64,000 bases of DNA from Allomesorhizobium sp043769475. Its GTDB lineage: Bacteria; Pseudomonadota; Alphaproteobacteria; Rhizobiales; Rhizobiaceae. The stretch spans positions 372,001 through 436,000 of the forward strand of contig NZ_CP171729.1 in the NCBI RefSeq assembly GCF_043769475.1, written 5' to 3'. This document shows, one piece after another, positions 1 to 9,080 of this stretch. Position numbers and translations under genes: made by a program. Position 1 is the stretch's first letter; each line of letters opens with the position of its first letter. The notes beneath the pieces are model-generated. The model saw nothing but the letters and a program-made list of their open reading frames with translations. It was not told the DNA's origin and did no database searches.

Positions 1-462
1 GAGAACGATATCCTCCCGACGCTGCTCCAACTGCGCTCGCAAGTCGTTCACAACGATCTCAACAGCGACAACGTGCTTGTTGATTCCACCAATTCCGCTG
101 AGGTGGTTGGAGTACTCGATTTCGGCGACATGGTCCGCACGGCGGTGGTTGCGGACGTCGCTGTCGGCGCGGCCTACCAGTTGTCCGACGGGGCGGCCCC
201 CCTTCAGTCGGCCCTGGATTTTGTCGCCGGTTTCAATTCGGTCCGCCCGCTAGAGGACGTTGAACTCGACCTCTTCTATGACCTCGTTGTGACCAGGATG
301 GTAACCCGCCTGGCCATCACAGAATGGCGCGCATCGCTGTTCCCTGAAAACCGCGAATACATTCTTCGCAACACCCCACGAGCATGGACGCAATTCGATC
401 GCCTTTGCCTTCTCTCCCGCGAGCAGGCGACCGCCCAGATTCGCGAAGCCTGCAAACTATGA
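1..462 (+). CDS. APH-family phosphotransferase, 3' end
   Basis: Reading frame 1 is open from the first base, so the gene begins outside the window. The visible part carries the aminoglycoside-phosphotransferase-type catalytic loop HNDLNSDN and, about 25 residues on, the metal-binding DFGD. Members of this family phosphorylate small hydroxyl compounds; homologues beside class III aminotransferases include hydroxylysine kinase-like enzymes. The stop lies 9 bases before the aminotransferase, so the two are probably co-transcribed and act on the same amino compound. The substrate cannot be told from this fragment. Confidence 0.8.
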   Translation, partial: ENDILPTLLQLRSQVVHNDLNSDNVLVDSTNSAEVVGVLDFGDMVRTAVVADVAVGAAYQLSDGAAPLQSALDFVAGFNSVRPLEDVELDLFYDLVVTRMVTRLAITEWRASLFPENREYILRNTPRAWTQFDRLCLLSREQATAQIREACKL

Positions 463-471
463 GGAAATGAC

Positions 472-1803
472 ATGTCGGCCACTGCTCATATGATCAATGG
501 CTTCGATCCCGCCAAGGCTTCGAATCTAAGCCAGGATGAACAGGAGCTCATTGCTCGTCGCAAGCGACTGCTCGGTCCTTCGTACAAGTTGTTCTACGAA
601 CATCCAGCCCATTTCGTTCGCGCGGAAGGTGTTTGGCTTTACGACCCAGACGGCAATGCGTATCTCGACGTCTACAACAATGTGCCGTCTGTGGGTCATT
701 GCCATCCGCGCGTCGTCGAGGCGATCAGCCGGCAGTCAGCCATCCTCAACACGCACACACGCTATTTGCACGAAGGCATCCTCAACTATTCGGCTGATCT
801 GCTAGCAACCTATCCGTCAGAACTCGGTCACGTCATGTACACGTGTACCGGCAGCGAGGCGGTCGATCTCGCACTACGGATTGCCCGTTACCATACGAGG
901 GGAACGGGCGTCATCGTCACTGAAAATGCCTATCACGGGCTGACCTCGGCGGTTGTCGAGATTTCCCCCTCAATGGGCCCGAATGTTCCACTCGGCCCAC
1001 ACATCTACACCGTGCCTGCACCCGACCAGTACCGGGCCAGCGGCAAAGATGTCGGAGAGGTTTTGGCCGCCAACGTAGAGCGCGCAATCCGCGACATGCA
1101 GCGTCATGGGATCAAGTTCGCCGCTTTCATCGCCGATTCGATCTTTTCCACCGACGGCATTTTCACCGAGCCGGTCGGGTTCCTTTCCAAGACTGCTGAG
1201 GTGGTGCACGCCGCCGGCGGCCTCTACATCGCGGACGAGGTGCAACCCGGATTTGCACGAACCGGCACCCATATGTGGGGTTTTCAGCGCCACGATATTG
1301 TCCCCGACCTTGTCGTAATGGGCAAACCGATGGGCAACGGCATGCCGATCGCCGGGGTCGTCATGAAGCCGGACGTCATCGCCGAGTTCGGTGAGAAAGT
1401 TCGCTACTTCAACACCTTCGGGGCGAACACGGTGAGCATCGCCGCAGCTCAGGCCGTCCTTGACGTCATCCGTGATGAAAAGCTGATGGCGAACGCGGCC
1501 AAGGTGGGCGCCTACATGCTCGACGGCCTCAAAATTCTCGCACAGCGCCATGCTGGCATTGGTGAGGCTCGAGGAGCCGGCCTGTTTCTCGGCCTGGAAT
1601 TCGTCAAGGACCGCGGCACCAAGAGCCCGGATGGTGAGACGTCTCTGAAGGTGGTCAACAGGCTGCGCGAAAAACGGGTCTTGATAAGCGCATCGAGCCC
1701 GCACGGTCACGTTCTGAAGATCAGACCTCCGCTGCCGTTCACAACGGCTGATGCAGATATTTTCCTGGAACGTCTTGGCGAGGTTCTCGAAGAAGCCGCC
1801 TGA
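472..1803 (+). CDS. Class III PLP-dependent aminotransferase
   Basis: A 443-residue protein of normal length for fold-type I class III aminotransferases (ornithine/GABA aminotransferase-like). The cofactor aspartate is D255 in IADEVQPGF and the Schiff-base lysine is K285 in GKPMGNGMPIAG. The early segment YLDVYNNVPSVGHCHPRV is the usual class III N-terminal signature. It would transfer an amino group from an omega-amino or amino alcohol-derived substrate to a keto acid in the cytosol. The start has a GAGGAAATG context 9 bases after the kinase. Together with the kinase and the following amino-acid ABC genes it looks like uptake and breakdown of an unusual amino compound. Confidence 0.92.
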   Translation: MSATAHMINGFDPAKASNLSQDEQELIARRKRLLGPSYKLFYEHPAHFVRAEGVWLYDPDGNAYLDVYNNVPSVGHCHPRVVEAISRQSAILNTHTRYLHEGILNYSADLLATYPSELGHVMYTCTGSEAVDLALRIARYHTRGTGVIVTENAYHGLTSAVVEISPSMGPNVPLGPHIYTVPAPDQYRASGKDVGEVLAANVERAIRDMQRHGIKFAAFIADSIFSTDGIFTEPVGFLSKTAEVVHAAGGLYIADEVQPGFARTGTHMWGFQRHDIVPDLVVMGKPMGNGMPIAGVVMKPDVIAEFGEKVRYFNTFGANTVSIAAAQAVLDVIRDEKLMANAAKVGAYMLDGLKILAQRHAGIGEARGAGLFLGLEFVKDRGTKSPDGETSLKVVNRLREKRVLISASSPHGHVLKIRPPLPFTTADADIFLERLGEVLEEAA

Positions 1804-1871
1804 CTGGGAGAATGGCGCACTTCGCGCCGAGCCTGCGAGGGCTGGCCTCGCCAATTCAAACGTAAGGGGAA

Positions 1872-2649
1872 ATGAGCATGAAACTGATTAAGGCAATTGC
1901 CACCGCGGCGTTCGTCTTCTCCACGATCGTCGGCATCGCTCACGGTGCAGAGTGGAAAAAGGCCAAGATAGCCGTTGAGGGCGTTTACCCGCCCTTCAAC
2001 TACATCGACAAAGGCGAGCTCACCGGCTTTGACGTCGAGATCGGGAAAGCGCTTTGCGCTCAGGCAAAGCTTGAATGCGAATTCGTCACCCAGGATTGGG
2101 ATGGCATGATCCCCGGTCTTCTCGCCAGCAAGTACGATGCAATCATCTCTTCGATGAGCATCACCGAAGAACGCAAGAAGAAAGTCGATTTTACGGCCAA
2201 ATACTACAATACCCCGGCGCATTTTATGGCCGCGAAATCAGCGGCGATCAAGGATGTGTCGCCGAAGGCACTTGCCGGAAAGACCATTGGCGTTCAGGGC
2301 TCCACTACCCAGGCGGCGTTCCTGGAGACGAACTACAAGGATCTCGACCGTCAAAGCCTATCAAGCGGTTGACGACGCGAGCGCTGATCTTGCCGCCGGA
2401 CGGGTCGATCTCGTTCTGTCGGACAAGGTTCTCCTCGACGCATGGCTCAAGAAGTCAAGCGATGGCACATGCTGTGAACTGGCAGGCCCCGATCTGATCG
2501 ATCCGGCCTTCGGCGCCGGAAAGGGCGTTGCCGTCCGCAAGGAGAACCCGGAATTGCGCGACCTTTTCGACGCCGCCATCAAGACAATACTCGCTGACGG
2601 CACCTACAAGAAGATCAACGACAAGTATTTCTCGTTCTCGATCTATTGA
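1872..2649 (+). pseudogene. Polar amino-acid ABC transporter binding protein, frameshifted
   Basis: The N-terminal part has a signal peptide (residues about 1-25, ending IAHGAE) and the family-3 solute-binding signature (VEGVYPPFNYIDKGELTGFDVEIG). The frame changes near 2344: NYKD is followed in the +1 frame by STVKAYQAVDDASADLAAG and then normal family sequence to the stop at 2649. An extra base in GATCTCGACC explains the break. Intact, it would be about 258 residues, normal for the family. It heads a transporter operon whose permeases and ATPase are intact, so the lesion either disables uptake or is a sequencing error. Translation may start at 1872 or at the ATG at 1878, which is better spaced from AAGGGGA. 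Confidence 0.85.
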
Positions 2650-2725
2650 TCCCATCAATGAGCCGGTCCGGAGCCCTCGTGGATCTGGGCCGGCCCTATG
2701 GCTCAGCGCGCAGGAGAATGACCGC

Positions 2726-3439
2726 GTGGACCTACTGCATCTCTTGTCCTTTGACCCCAGCGGTTGGGGCAGGCAACTGGCTACCGGCGCTTGGCTGACA
2801 ATCCGTCTCGCGCTGACCACTTTGCCATTCGGCCTCCTGATCGGCCTCGCGCTCGCTCTTGCGATCAATGGTCGGCAACGCTGGCTTTCGCTTGGCGCCA
2901 CGAGTTTCACGACAGTATTCCGAGCACTGCCTGAGCTTCTGACGATTTTCATGATCTATTACGGGGCACAGATCGGTATCCAAAAAATTGCCGATGCGTT
3001 TCTCCCGGGCCAGGTGGTCGAGATCGACGGCTTCGTCGCAGGGGTATTTGCCCTCGGCATTGTCTTCGCTTCCTTCGCATCCGAGACGTTTGTCGCGGGA
3101 CTGCGGGCAATCCCGCGCGGGCAGATCGAAGCAGCCCAATCGCTTGGCCTCGGCCGCTATACGATCTTCGTCAGCGTCGTGCTCCCGCAACTCTGGCGGC
3201 TCACTCTTCCGGGTCTTGGCAACCTGTGGCTGGTCCTACTCAAGGACACCGCGCTCGTTTCTGTGATTTCGCTGAATGACCTGATGCGTCAGACATCGCT
3301 TGCCGTGGCCAATACCAAGGAACCCCTATTCTTCTACGCGGTCACCTGCATGATCTATTTTGCCATCTCGCTGGTGTCCGGCCACTTTGTAGGTTTGCTC
3401 GAAGCTCGCTCAAACCGTGGCTTTGAGGCTGCGCGATGA
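2726..3439 (+). CDS. Polar amino-acid ABC transporter permease
   Basis: A HisMQ-type inner-membrane permease with several hydrophobic segments and the ATPase-docking loop (EAAQSLGLGRYTIFVSVVLPQ). The longer open frame starts at 2528, but that part overlaps the binding-protein gene and is not membrane-like. I chose the GTG at 2726, which follows AGGAG at 2712-2716 and gives a 237-residue protein beginning MDLLHLLSF, a typical size. It overlaps the next permease by 4 bases, which suggests translational coupling. Confidence 0.88.
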   Translation: MDLLHLLSFDPSGWGRQLATGAWLTIRLALTTLPFGLLIGLALALAINGRQRWLSLGATSFTTVFRALPELLTIFMIYYGAQIGIQKIADAFLPGQVVEIDGFVAGVFALGIVFASFASETFVAGLRAIPRGQIEAAQSLGLGRYTIFVSVVLPQLWRLTLPGLGNLWLVLLKDTALVSVISLNDLMRQTSLAVANTKEPLFFYAVTCMIYFAISLVSGHFVGLLEARSNRGFEAAR

Positions 3440-4149
3440 TCGACTTTGAACTTCTCACCACCTATGGCCCAAGAATGCTGCTTGGGCTGATGGTTACGCT
3501 GCAGCTCGTCCTTACATCGGCAGCCATAGGCGCTGTCCTCGCCCTTCCTCTGGCTCTTGCCCGCAACAGCGACAATCGGCTGATCAACGCACCGGCACGG
3601 TTCTACATAGCCTTCTTCCGAGGCACGCCTTTGCTCGCACAATTGTTCCTTATCTACTATGGCGCCGCACAGATCCGAGGACCGCTCGAAACGGTCGGGC
3701 TCTGGTGGTTTTTTCGCGAGGCCTACCTTTGCGCGTTGTTCGCGTTCGCGGTGAACACGACGGCCTACCAAGCAGAGATTCTGCGTGGCGCCCTCCGCTC
3801 CTTGCCAAAAGGGCAGACGGAGGCTGCCCGCTCGCTCGGTCTGGGCCGTTGGACGGCACTCTTCAAAGTTCAGTTGCCACAGGCCATGATCCTGGCGCTA
3901 CGGCCGCTTGGAAACGAGCTCGTGCTATCGTTCAAAGCGTCGGCGATCGCTAGCATTGTAACCGTGCCGGAACTGATGCAGGCGACCAAGCTCGCCTTTT
4001 CGCGCTCTTTCGAGTTCCAGATCTATATCTGGGCAGCCCTTCTCTATCTGGTCCTCGTGGAGGGAATCCGGCGCATCTGGGCTCTGCTCGAACGCCGCTT
4101 GACCAGACATATTCACACCAGCCCGAAACGAATTGCAGCCGCGCACTGA
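3436..4149 (+). CDS. Polar amino-acid ABC transporter permease
   Basis: The second HisMQ-type permease, 237 residues, with the family pattern FRGTPLLAQLFLIYYG and the EAA loop (EAARSLGLGRWTALFKVQLPQ). It should form a heterodimer with the upstream permease in the inner membrane. Its start overlaps the upstream stop by 4 bases, and the ATPase follows after about 40 bases. Confidence 0.92.
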   Translation: MIDFELLTTYGPRMLLGLMVTLQLVLTSAAIGAVLALPLALARNSDNRLINAPARFYIAFFRGTPLLAQLFLIYYGAAQIRGPLETVGLWWFFREAYLCALFAFAVNTTAYQAEILRGALRSLPKGQTEAARSLGLGRWTALFKVQLPQAMILALRPLGNELVLSFKASAIASIVTVPELMQATKLAFSRSFEFQIYIWAALLYLVLVEGIRRIWALLERRLTRHIHTSPKRIAAAH

Positions 4150-4190
4150 ACTTCGGCGTGGTTGTTGCTGGCCGTCAAAAAGGAGGAAGC

Positions 4191-4964
4191 ATGCAGGCGA
4201 TAAAACCGGTCGTAACACCGGCCGAAAAGCGCCCAATCGCAGTGGACCTGCAGGTCGTCAGCAAATGGTTTGGTAGCCACCAGGTGCTGCGCGAGATCAC
4301 CTTGCAGGTACGGGAGGGAGAACGTGTCGTGATCGCCGGCCCTTCGGGCTCGGGCAAATCCACCATGATCCGCTGTATCAACGGGCTTGAGGAGCACCAG
4401 AAAGGGACAATCGCCGTCGAAGGAATCGAACTTACCGATCGGCGCGATCAGATCGAGAAAGTGCGCCGCGAGGTTGGGATGGTCTTTCAGCAGTTCAATC
4501 TGTTTCCGCATCTCACGATCCTCCAGAACTGCACGCTGGCGCTCAAAAAGGTCCGCAAACTGGCGAAGCGTGAAGCTGCAGATGTCGCCATGCATTTTCT
4601 CGAAAAGGTCCGCATTCCCGAACAGGCCCACAAATATCCCGGGCAGCTCTCTGGCGGCCAGCAGCAACGGGTTGCGATCGCAAGGTCCCTTGCGATGAGG
4701 CCACGCATCATGCTTTTCGACGAGCCCACATCGGCCCTCGATCCCGAAATGATCAAGGAGGTGCTGGATGTCATGGTCTCGCTGGCAGAGTCCGGGATGA
4801 CGATGCTCTGTGTGACGCACGAGATGGGGTTCGCGCGACAGGTTGCAGACCGAGTGGTCTTCATGGATGTCGGCCAGATCGTCGAAATCGCTGAACCCAA
4901 GCAATTCTTCAGCAATCCGCAACAGGAGCGCACCCGCGACTTCCTGCGCCAGCTTTTGCACTAA
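4191..4964 (+). CDS. Polar amino-acid ABC transporter ATP-binding protein
   Basis: A GlnQ/HisP-type ATPase of 257 residues. It has Walker A GPSGSGKST (residues 50-58), a Q-loop in FQQFNLFPHLT, the signature LSGGQQQR, Walker B IMLFDEPTSALD and the switch histidine in CVTHEMGFA. The open frame extends back to a GTG at 4158, but the ATG at 4191 sits just after a strong AAAGGAGG and is the likely start. It energises the two permeases upstream. Confidence 0.93.
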   Translation: MQAIKPVVTPAEKRPIAVDLQVVSKWFGSHQVLREITLQVREGERVVIAGPSGSGKSTMIRCINGLEEHQKGTIAVEGIELTDRRDQIEKVRREVGMVFQQFNLFPHLTILQNCTLALKKVRKLAKREAADVAMHFLEKVRIPEQAHKYPGQLSGGQQQRVAIARSLAMRPRIMLFDEPTSALDPEMIKEVLDVMVSLAESGMTMLCVTHEMGFARQVADRVVFMDVGQIVEIAEPKQFFSNPQQERTRDFLRQLLH

Positions 4965-4985
4965 AGCGTTCAGAAAGGAACGTTC

Positions 4986-5795
4986 GTGACAAAACCGAGG
5001 ATATTGATGACCGGCGCGACAGGATCCGTAGGCAAGCTCCTGCGCCCGCTCCTGCGCCATAGCTTCGACATGCGCTTGACGGGACGCGAGACCATCCTGG
5101 ACCTTGCTGAAGGTGAAGAGTTCATGGCGGGTGATCTTGTCGATCCGGCATTTGCCCAAAAGACCGTCGAAGGCATGGATGGCGTCATCCATTTGGCCGG
5201 GCTTGTCGCGCCGTCAGTAACATTCACGCAGACTCTTGGACCAAACTACCAAGCCGTCCTCAATCTGCTCGAAGCCTGCCGCCAGCAGAAGGTTGGCCGC
5301 TTCGTCTTCGCCAGCAGCCATCATATCATCGGAATGCTCCCCGCGGACCGCCCCTGGGATGGTGATGCGCCTGTCGCGCCTGACAGTTTCTACGGTCTCA
5401 GCAAGGCGTTTGGTGAAGCTGCCTGCGCAATGTACGCACGTCGCTTTGGCATCCAAACGCTAGTCGTGCGGATCGGCAATGCGGATCCAGAAATCGTTGA
5501 TGGGCGCCGGGAGCGCATCTGGACGAGCGGTCGGGATCTCGCCGACCTAGTGACGCTAGGTCTCACGCACCCGGAGCTTGACTATGCCGTGGTCAACGGA
5601 GTTTCCCGTTGCGACGACGCTCTGCTTGGGTTCGAAACGGCTGCTCCCTTCGGGTACGAGCCAAAGGACAGTTCCGCTGGAAACAGAGCCTCACATTTCA
5701 GATCCAGGGAGACCCTGACGGCGCAGGATGGCGCAGCATATGTCGGTGGCTTTTTCGCAGTGAATGAACTCCCCAATCCGATGGTGCCCAAATGA
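4986..5795 (+). CDS. NAD-dependent epimerase/dehydratase, uronate dehydrogenase-like
   Basis: A short-chain extended dehydrogenase of 269 residues with the dinucleotide-binding motif TGATGSVGK near the N-terminus and the catalytic Ser-Tyr-Lys set (ASSHH then YGLSKAFGE). Its length and the SFYGLSK motif match uronate dehydrogenase, which oxidises hexuronates to aldarolactones with NAD+. It starts with GTG after GAAAGGAA and its stop overlaps the enolase-superfamily gene by 4 bases. The substrate is inferred from neighbours and is not proven. Confidence 0.78.
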   Translation: MTKPRILMTGATGSVGKLLRPLLRHSFDMRLTGRETILDLAEGEEFMAGDLVDPAFAQKTVEGMDGVIHLAGLVAPSVTFTQTLGPNYQAVLNLLEACRQQKVGRFVFASSHHIIGMLPADRPWDGDAPVAPDSFYGLSKAFGEAACAMYARRFGIQTLVVRIGNADPEIVDGRRERIWTSGRDLADLVTLGLTHPELDYAVVNGVSRCDDALLGFETAAPFGYEPKDSSAGNRASHFRSRETLTAQDGAAYVGGFFAVNELPNPMVPK

Positions 5796-6892
5796 AGATC
5801 GTTTCAGCCGAGGTATCTGTCGTAGAAATTCCATTTCGTCTTCGCGGCAGCGGTGTTGGCATCATGCCGACTGCCTGGAAATCACTCGAATTCTGCCTTG
5901 TTCGGCTTGAGGATGAAAAGGGCAATGTCGGCTGGGGCGAAGGGTTCGGTTACTTTACCGTCGACGCCACCAAAGCGATCATTGACCGGCTCATCTTACC
6001 CACCCTGGTGGGCAGCGAGATCGACGACGGCGACATCGCCAGTTGGAATTCCAGAACACAATGCGCAATCCACATGTTCGGCCGCTATGGCATCACCATC
6101 TTCGCCGTCTCCGGCGTGGACATGGCACTTTGGGATCTTGCAGCGAAACGAGCCGGCGTTCCGCTGTACAAGCTTTTGGATCCGACTGAGACACGCGCCA
6201 GCATTCCGTTCTACGTGAGTCTTGTCCGCTACGGCGACGCCAAACTCGCCGCGCAAACCTGTGACGAAGCGCTCGCGGAAGGTTTCTCGTCCATCAAGCT
6301 CCACGAGATCGGCCTCGACCAGATCGAGGCATGCCGATCGACGATAGGACGCGATCGTGACCTCTGCGTTGACGTGAACTGCAACTGGTCGGTCACGTTC
6401 GTCGAGGAAAACCGCGCGCGGCTGGACAAGCTCAATTTGACGTGGCTGGAGGAGCCGATCTTTCCGCCTGAGGATTTCGGCGCGTTGGCAGGGCTTCGCG
6501 GGCGTGGTTTGCAGATCGCCGCAGGCGAAAACTGGTGCACGGCTAAGCAATTTGCCGACGCCTTCGCCGCGAACGCCGTCGACATCGCACAGCCAAGCAT
6601 TACCAAGGTCGGGGGCGTCAGCGAATATCTCTCGGTGATAGCAGCGGCAGAACGGAAGGGCGTGACGATCATGCCGCACTCGCCTTACTTCGGCCCAGGC
6701 TTCTTCGCCAGCCTCCATGTCGCCGCCGCAAGAAAATCCGTTCACGCTCTCGAATACAACTTCGTTCAACCGGATGCGTGGCTGGCCGATGTCGAGGGCT
6801 TGCGGCACGGCGACAAGATCAATGTACCTCAGCTTGCCGGGATCGGTTTCGAACCGGATCCCGGCGTTCTGAAACACTATCGTCGCGCTTGA
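5792..6892 (+). CDS. Enolase-superfamily (mandelate racemase/muconate lactonising-like) enzyme
   Basis: A 366-residue enolase-superfamily member. The C-terminal barrel shows an IKLHE strand, the metal ligands DVNCNW, EEPIFPPEDF and AAGENW, and a terminal MPHSPYFGPGF containing a histidine. Such enzymes abstract the alpha-proton of a carboxylate, often dehydrating a sugar acid. Between a uronate-dehydrogenase-like gene and an HpcH/HpaI aldolase, sugar-acid dehydration is the most likely role. The KxH pattern in place of KxK leaves the exact subfamily open. Confidence 0.82.
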   Translation: MKIVSAEVSVVEIPFRLRGSGVGIMPTAWKSLEFCLVRLEDEKGNVGWGEGFGYFTVDATKAIIDRLILPTLVGSEIDDGDIASWNSRTQCAIHMFGRYGITIFAVSGVDMALWDLAAKRAGVPLYKLLDPTETRASIPFYVSLVRYGDAKLAAQTCDEALAEGFSSIKLHEIGLDQIEACRSTIGRDRDLCVDVNCNWSVTFVEENRARLDKLNLTWLEEPIFPPEDFGALAGLRGRGLQIAAGENWCTAKQFADAFAANAVDIAQPSITKVGGVSEYLSVIAAAERKGVTIMPHSPYFGPGFFASLHVAAARKSVHALEYNFVQPDAWLADVEGLRHGDKINVPQLAGIGFEPDPGVLKHYRRA

Positions 6893-6905
6893 GGAGCCGG
6901 AAACG

Positions 6906-7721
6906 ATGATACCTAACAAGATCAGGCAACTATGGGCCGAGGGAAAACCAGTCATCAACGGATGGCTGTCGACGTCATCTCCCTTCATTGCCGAAATAAT
7001 GGCGCATCAAGGATACGATTCGCTCACCATCGACCTACAGCATGGGCTGGTCAGCTACGAAGCTGCCACGTCCATGCTTCAGGCCATGGGGGCAACCGGC
7101 GTGGTGCCGCTCGTTCGGGTGCCGTGGCTCGACGCAGGCGACATCATGAAGGCGCTTGATGCGGGGGGATATGGGGTTATCTGCCCCATGGTGAACACCC
7201 GTGCTGAGGCCGAGCGTCTTGTCTCTTACGTGCGCTATCCTCCCGAGGGTGTTCGCAGTTTCGGTCCAACCAGGGCCAATTTTTCTGCCGGCGTAGACTA
7301 CGGCAGCAATGCAGACCGGGAGATCCTCTGTTTTGCCATGATCGAGACCGCGGAAGCCTATGCCAATATCGACGCCATCGCCTCCACCCCAGGTCTCGAC
7401 GGCATCTACATAGGGCCGGCCGACCTTACGCTTGGTCTTACCGGGAGGCGCTATCCGACCGGTTTCGACCGCCAAGAACCGGAAATGACCGAGGCCATTC
7501 GCCACATACTTGACCGTTCTCACAAGGCTGGGATTCGGGCGGCGCTGCACAACGGCAGCGCCGCATACGCGGCAAAAGCAGTCTCTTGGGGCTTCGATCT
7601 AGTGACCATCTCCAACGATGTGCGTCTACTGGCTGGCGCGGCAATCGCAAGTGTCACGGAAACCCGCAGACTGATCGGCGAGAGTGCTGCAGCCGGACTA
7701 AAGATTGATGGAGGATACTGA
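6906..7721 (+). CDS. HpcH/HpaI aldolase family protein
   Basis: A class II pyruvate aldolase of 271 residues. The base is the histidine of IDLQHGLVSYE, and the metal ligands are the glutamate of AMIETAEA and the aspartate of YIGPADLTLG. These enzymes split 2-keto-3-deoxy acids into pyruvate and an aldehyde, which fits as the step after the dehydratase upstream. The ATG follows GAGGAGCCGG by a few bases, and the stop shares a base with the next start. Confidence 0.88.
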   Translation: MIPNKIRQLWAEGKPVINGWLSTSSPFIAEIMAHQGYDSLTIDLQHGLVSYEAATSMLQAMGATGVVPLVRVPWLDAGDIMKALDAGGYGVICPMVNTRAEAERLVSYVRYPPEGVRSFGPTRANFSAGVDYGSNADREILCFAMIETAEAYANIDAIASTPGLDGIYIGPADLTLGLTGRRYPTGFDRQEPEMTEAIRHILDRSHKAGIRAALHNGSAAYAAKAVSWGFDLVTISNDVRLLAGAAIASVTETRRLIGESAAAGLKIDGGY

Positions 7722-8530
7722 TGACCGCGAAACCCATGATCCGCACGCTTGCACCAACCCGCGTTGTTGGCAACGGGGGGACCCGAGTTGTTGTTAGCCA
7801 TGGCTGGATGGCCGACCACACCTTGTTTGACCCGCTTGTTGAACTGATAGATCAGGACATCTTTACCTACGCTTTCATCGATTGCCGCGGATATGGCGCC
7901 CGCCGGGACGAGGAGGGTCCGATGACCGTGGAGGCGGCGGCCGAAGATGCCATCGCCGTCGCCAATCACTTGGGTTGGGAGCGGTTTCATGTCGTAGGCC
8001 ATTCTATGGGCGGGATGGTCGCGCAACGACTGATGGTCGACGTGCCAGGTCGCCTACTTTCTGCAATCCTGATCGCGCCGGTTCCGGCCTCGGGCGCAAA
8101 GATCGACGACGACCGACGCGCCTTGCTCGTGCGTGCTGCGCACGAAGCCGACATCCGTCGTGGCTTGATCGACATCAACACAGGCAAGACCCGGAATGAC
8201 GCGTTTCTCGATCATGTCCTCGCAATCAGCCTTAGCTCGACGACCGCAAAGGGACTCGAGGCCTACATGACCTCATGGACGACCACCGACTTCGCCGACA
8301 AAGCGAGGGGAAATCTAGTCCCCGTTCTGACTATCATTGGCGAACTCGATCCGGGCGCGCAGCCGCAGAGGATCAAGGACACTATCCTTGCCTGGTATCC
8401 GAACGCCAGATTGGAGCAGATGAAAGGTGTGGGCCACTATCCGATGCAGGAGGATCCCGTCGCACTTGTTTCAATGATGTACGAGCACTTGAAGACTGCG
8501 CAGCCTCGCGAAATAGGCATCATTGGTTAA
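7721..8530 (+). CDS. Alpha/beta hydrolase
   Basis: A 269-residue alpha/beta-hydrolase with an oxyanion-side VVSHGWMADH, nucleophile elbow GHSMGG, acid in GELDPGAQ and histidine in GVGHYPMQEDP. It could open a lactone or cleave an ester in the same pathway. It is the last gene of the catabolic block and overlaps the aldolase stop (TGATG). The exact substrate is unknown. Confidence 0.85.
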   Translation: MTAKPMIRTLAPTRVVGNGGTRVVVSHGWMADHTLFDPLVELIDQDIFTYAFIDCRGYGARRDEEGPMTVEAAAEDAIAVANHLGWERFHVVGHSMGGMVAQRLMVDVPGRLLSAILIAPVPASGAKIDDDRRALLVRAAHEADIRRGLIDINTGKTRNDAFLDHVLAISLSSTTAKGLEAYMTSWTTTDFADKARGNLVPVLTIIGELDPGAQPQRIKDTILAWYPNARLEQMKGVGHYPMQEDPVALVSMMYEHLKTAQPREIGIIG

Positions 8531-9080
8531 CCCGATCGGATATTGCGCTGCTAAGCGTGTTATCCCTTCAGTCAGGAGCATCCGATTAACGAACGGCCGC
8601 TATCGGGGCGCCGAGCCTTCGGAAGAAGGTCCGGATCGGGTCATGACATGCCGTTGTATGCCATTCTGAAATGTGTTGAGGGTGAGTCCAAACTGATGCA
8701 AGACGATCGCAGCTTGAGGGCAGCCCGTGAGAATGTTGCCAGTTAGGCGTGCTTTAGATCATTCCTCCTCTTGGTCTCTCGGTTCGCCAGACCATACGAG
8801 AACATACGAAGGAAATGGGTTGGCGAACCAGCTGCTAACATATTGATTTTCTGTAGGAAACGTTGACCCTCGGCGACTAATATAATCGTTGTCCATCAAT
8901 AGTTTACGAGGCGGTTCGCCAACAGATCGACAAGGAGCGGATTCAGCCAATCGCCAATGGCACTTGTTTTCATATACCGAATGGCAGCTTCGCGCCCCCA
9001 TGTCGGTCGTCCGGATGCTTTCTGGTACCGCCTTGGAAGCGGACGTTGAATCGAGCTGTTGCGCTCCGTCGCCGCTGACT
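8531..9080. other. Intergenic region at the left edge of the accessory island
   Basis: I see no credible gene here. The segment contains the left copy of the 91-bp direct repeat (8781-8871). The half-element GGTTCGCCA appears once more at about 8923. Codon use and gene content change completely on the two sides. Confidence 0.6.
8781..8871 (+). repeat. 91-bp direct repeat, left copy
   Basis: The 91 bases align without gaps to 44762-44852 with 9 differences by my count. Within it GGTTCGCCA (8781-8789) and TGGCGAACC (8821-8829) form an inverted pair, and CATACGAGAACATACGA is a short tandem motif. The two copies have the same orientation and enclose the accessory region. They may be attachment-site-like scars, a dispersed repeat, or the shared end of a lost gene. 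Confidence 0.8.

Noticed and set aside
970..1854. 294-residue minus-strand open frame
   Set aside because: It lies opposite the aminotransferase gene, whose motifs are complete, and has no recognisable motif of its own.
4113..5192. 359-residue minus-strand open frame
   Set aside because: It is the antisense of the ABC ATPase gene; sequence composition is that of a shadow frame.
8781..8871. LexA-type operator in the repeat
   Set aside because: The spacing of the GAAC-like halves is off by one base from GAAC-N7-GAAC and one half is GACC.
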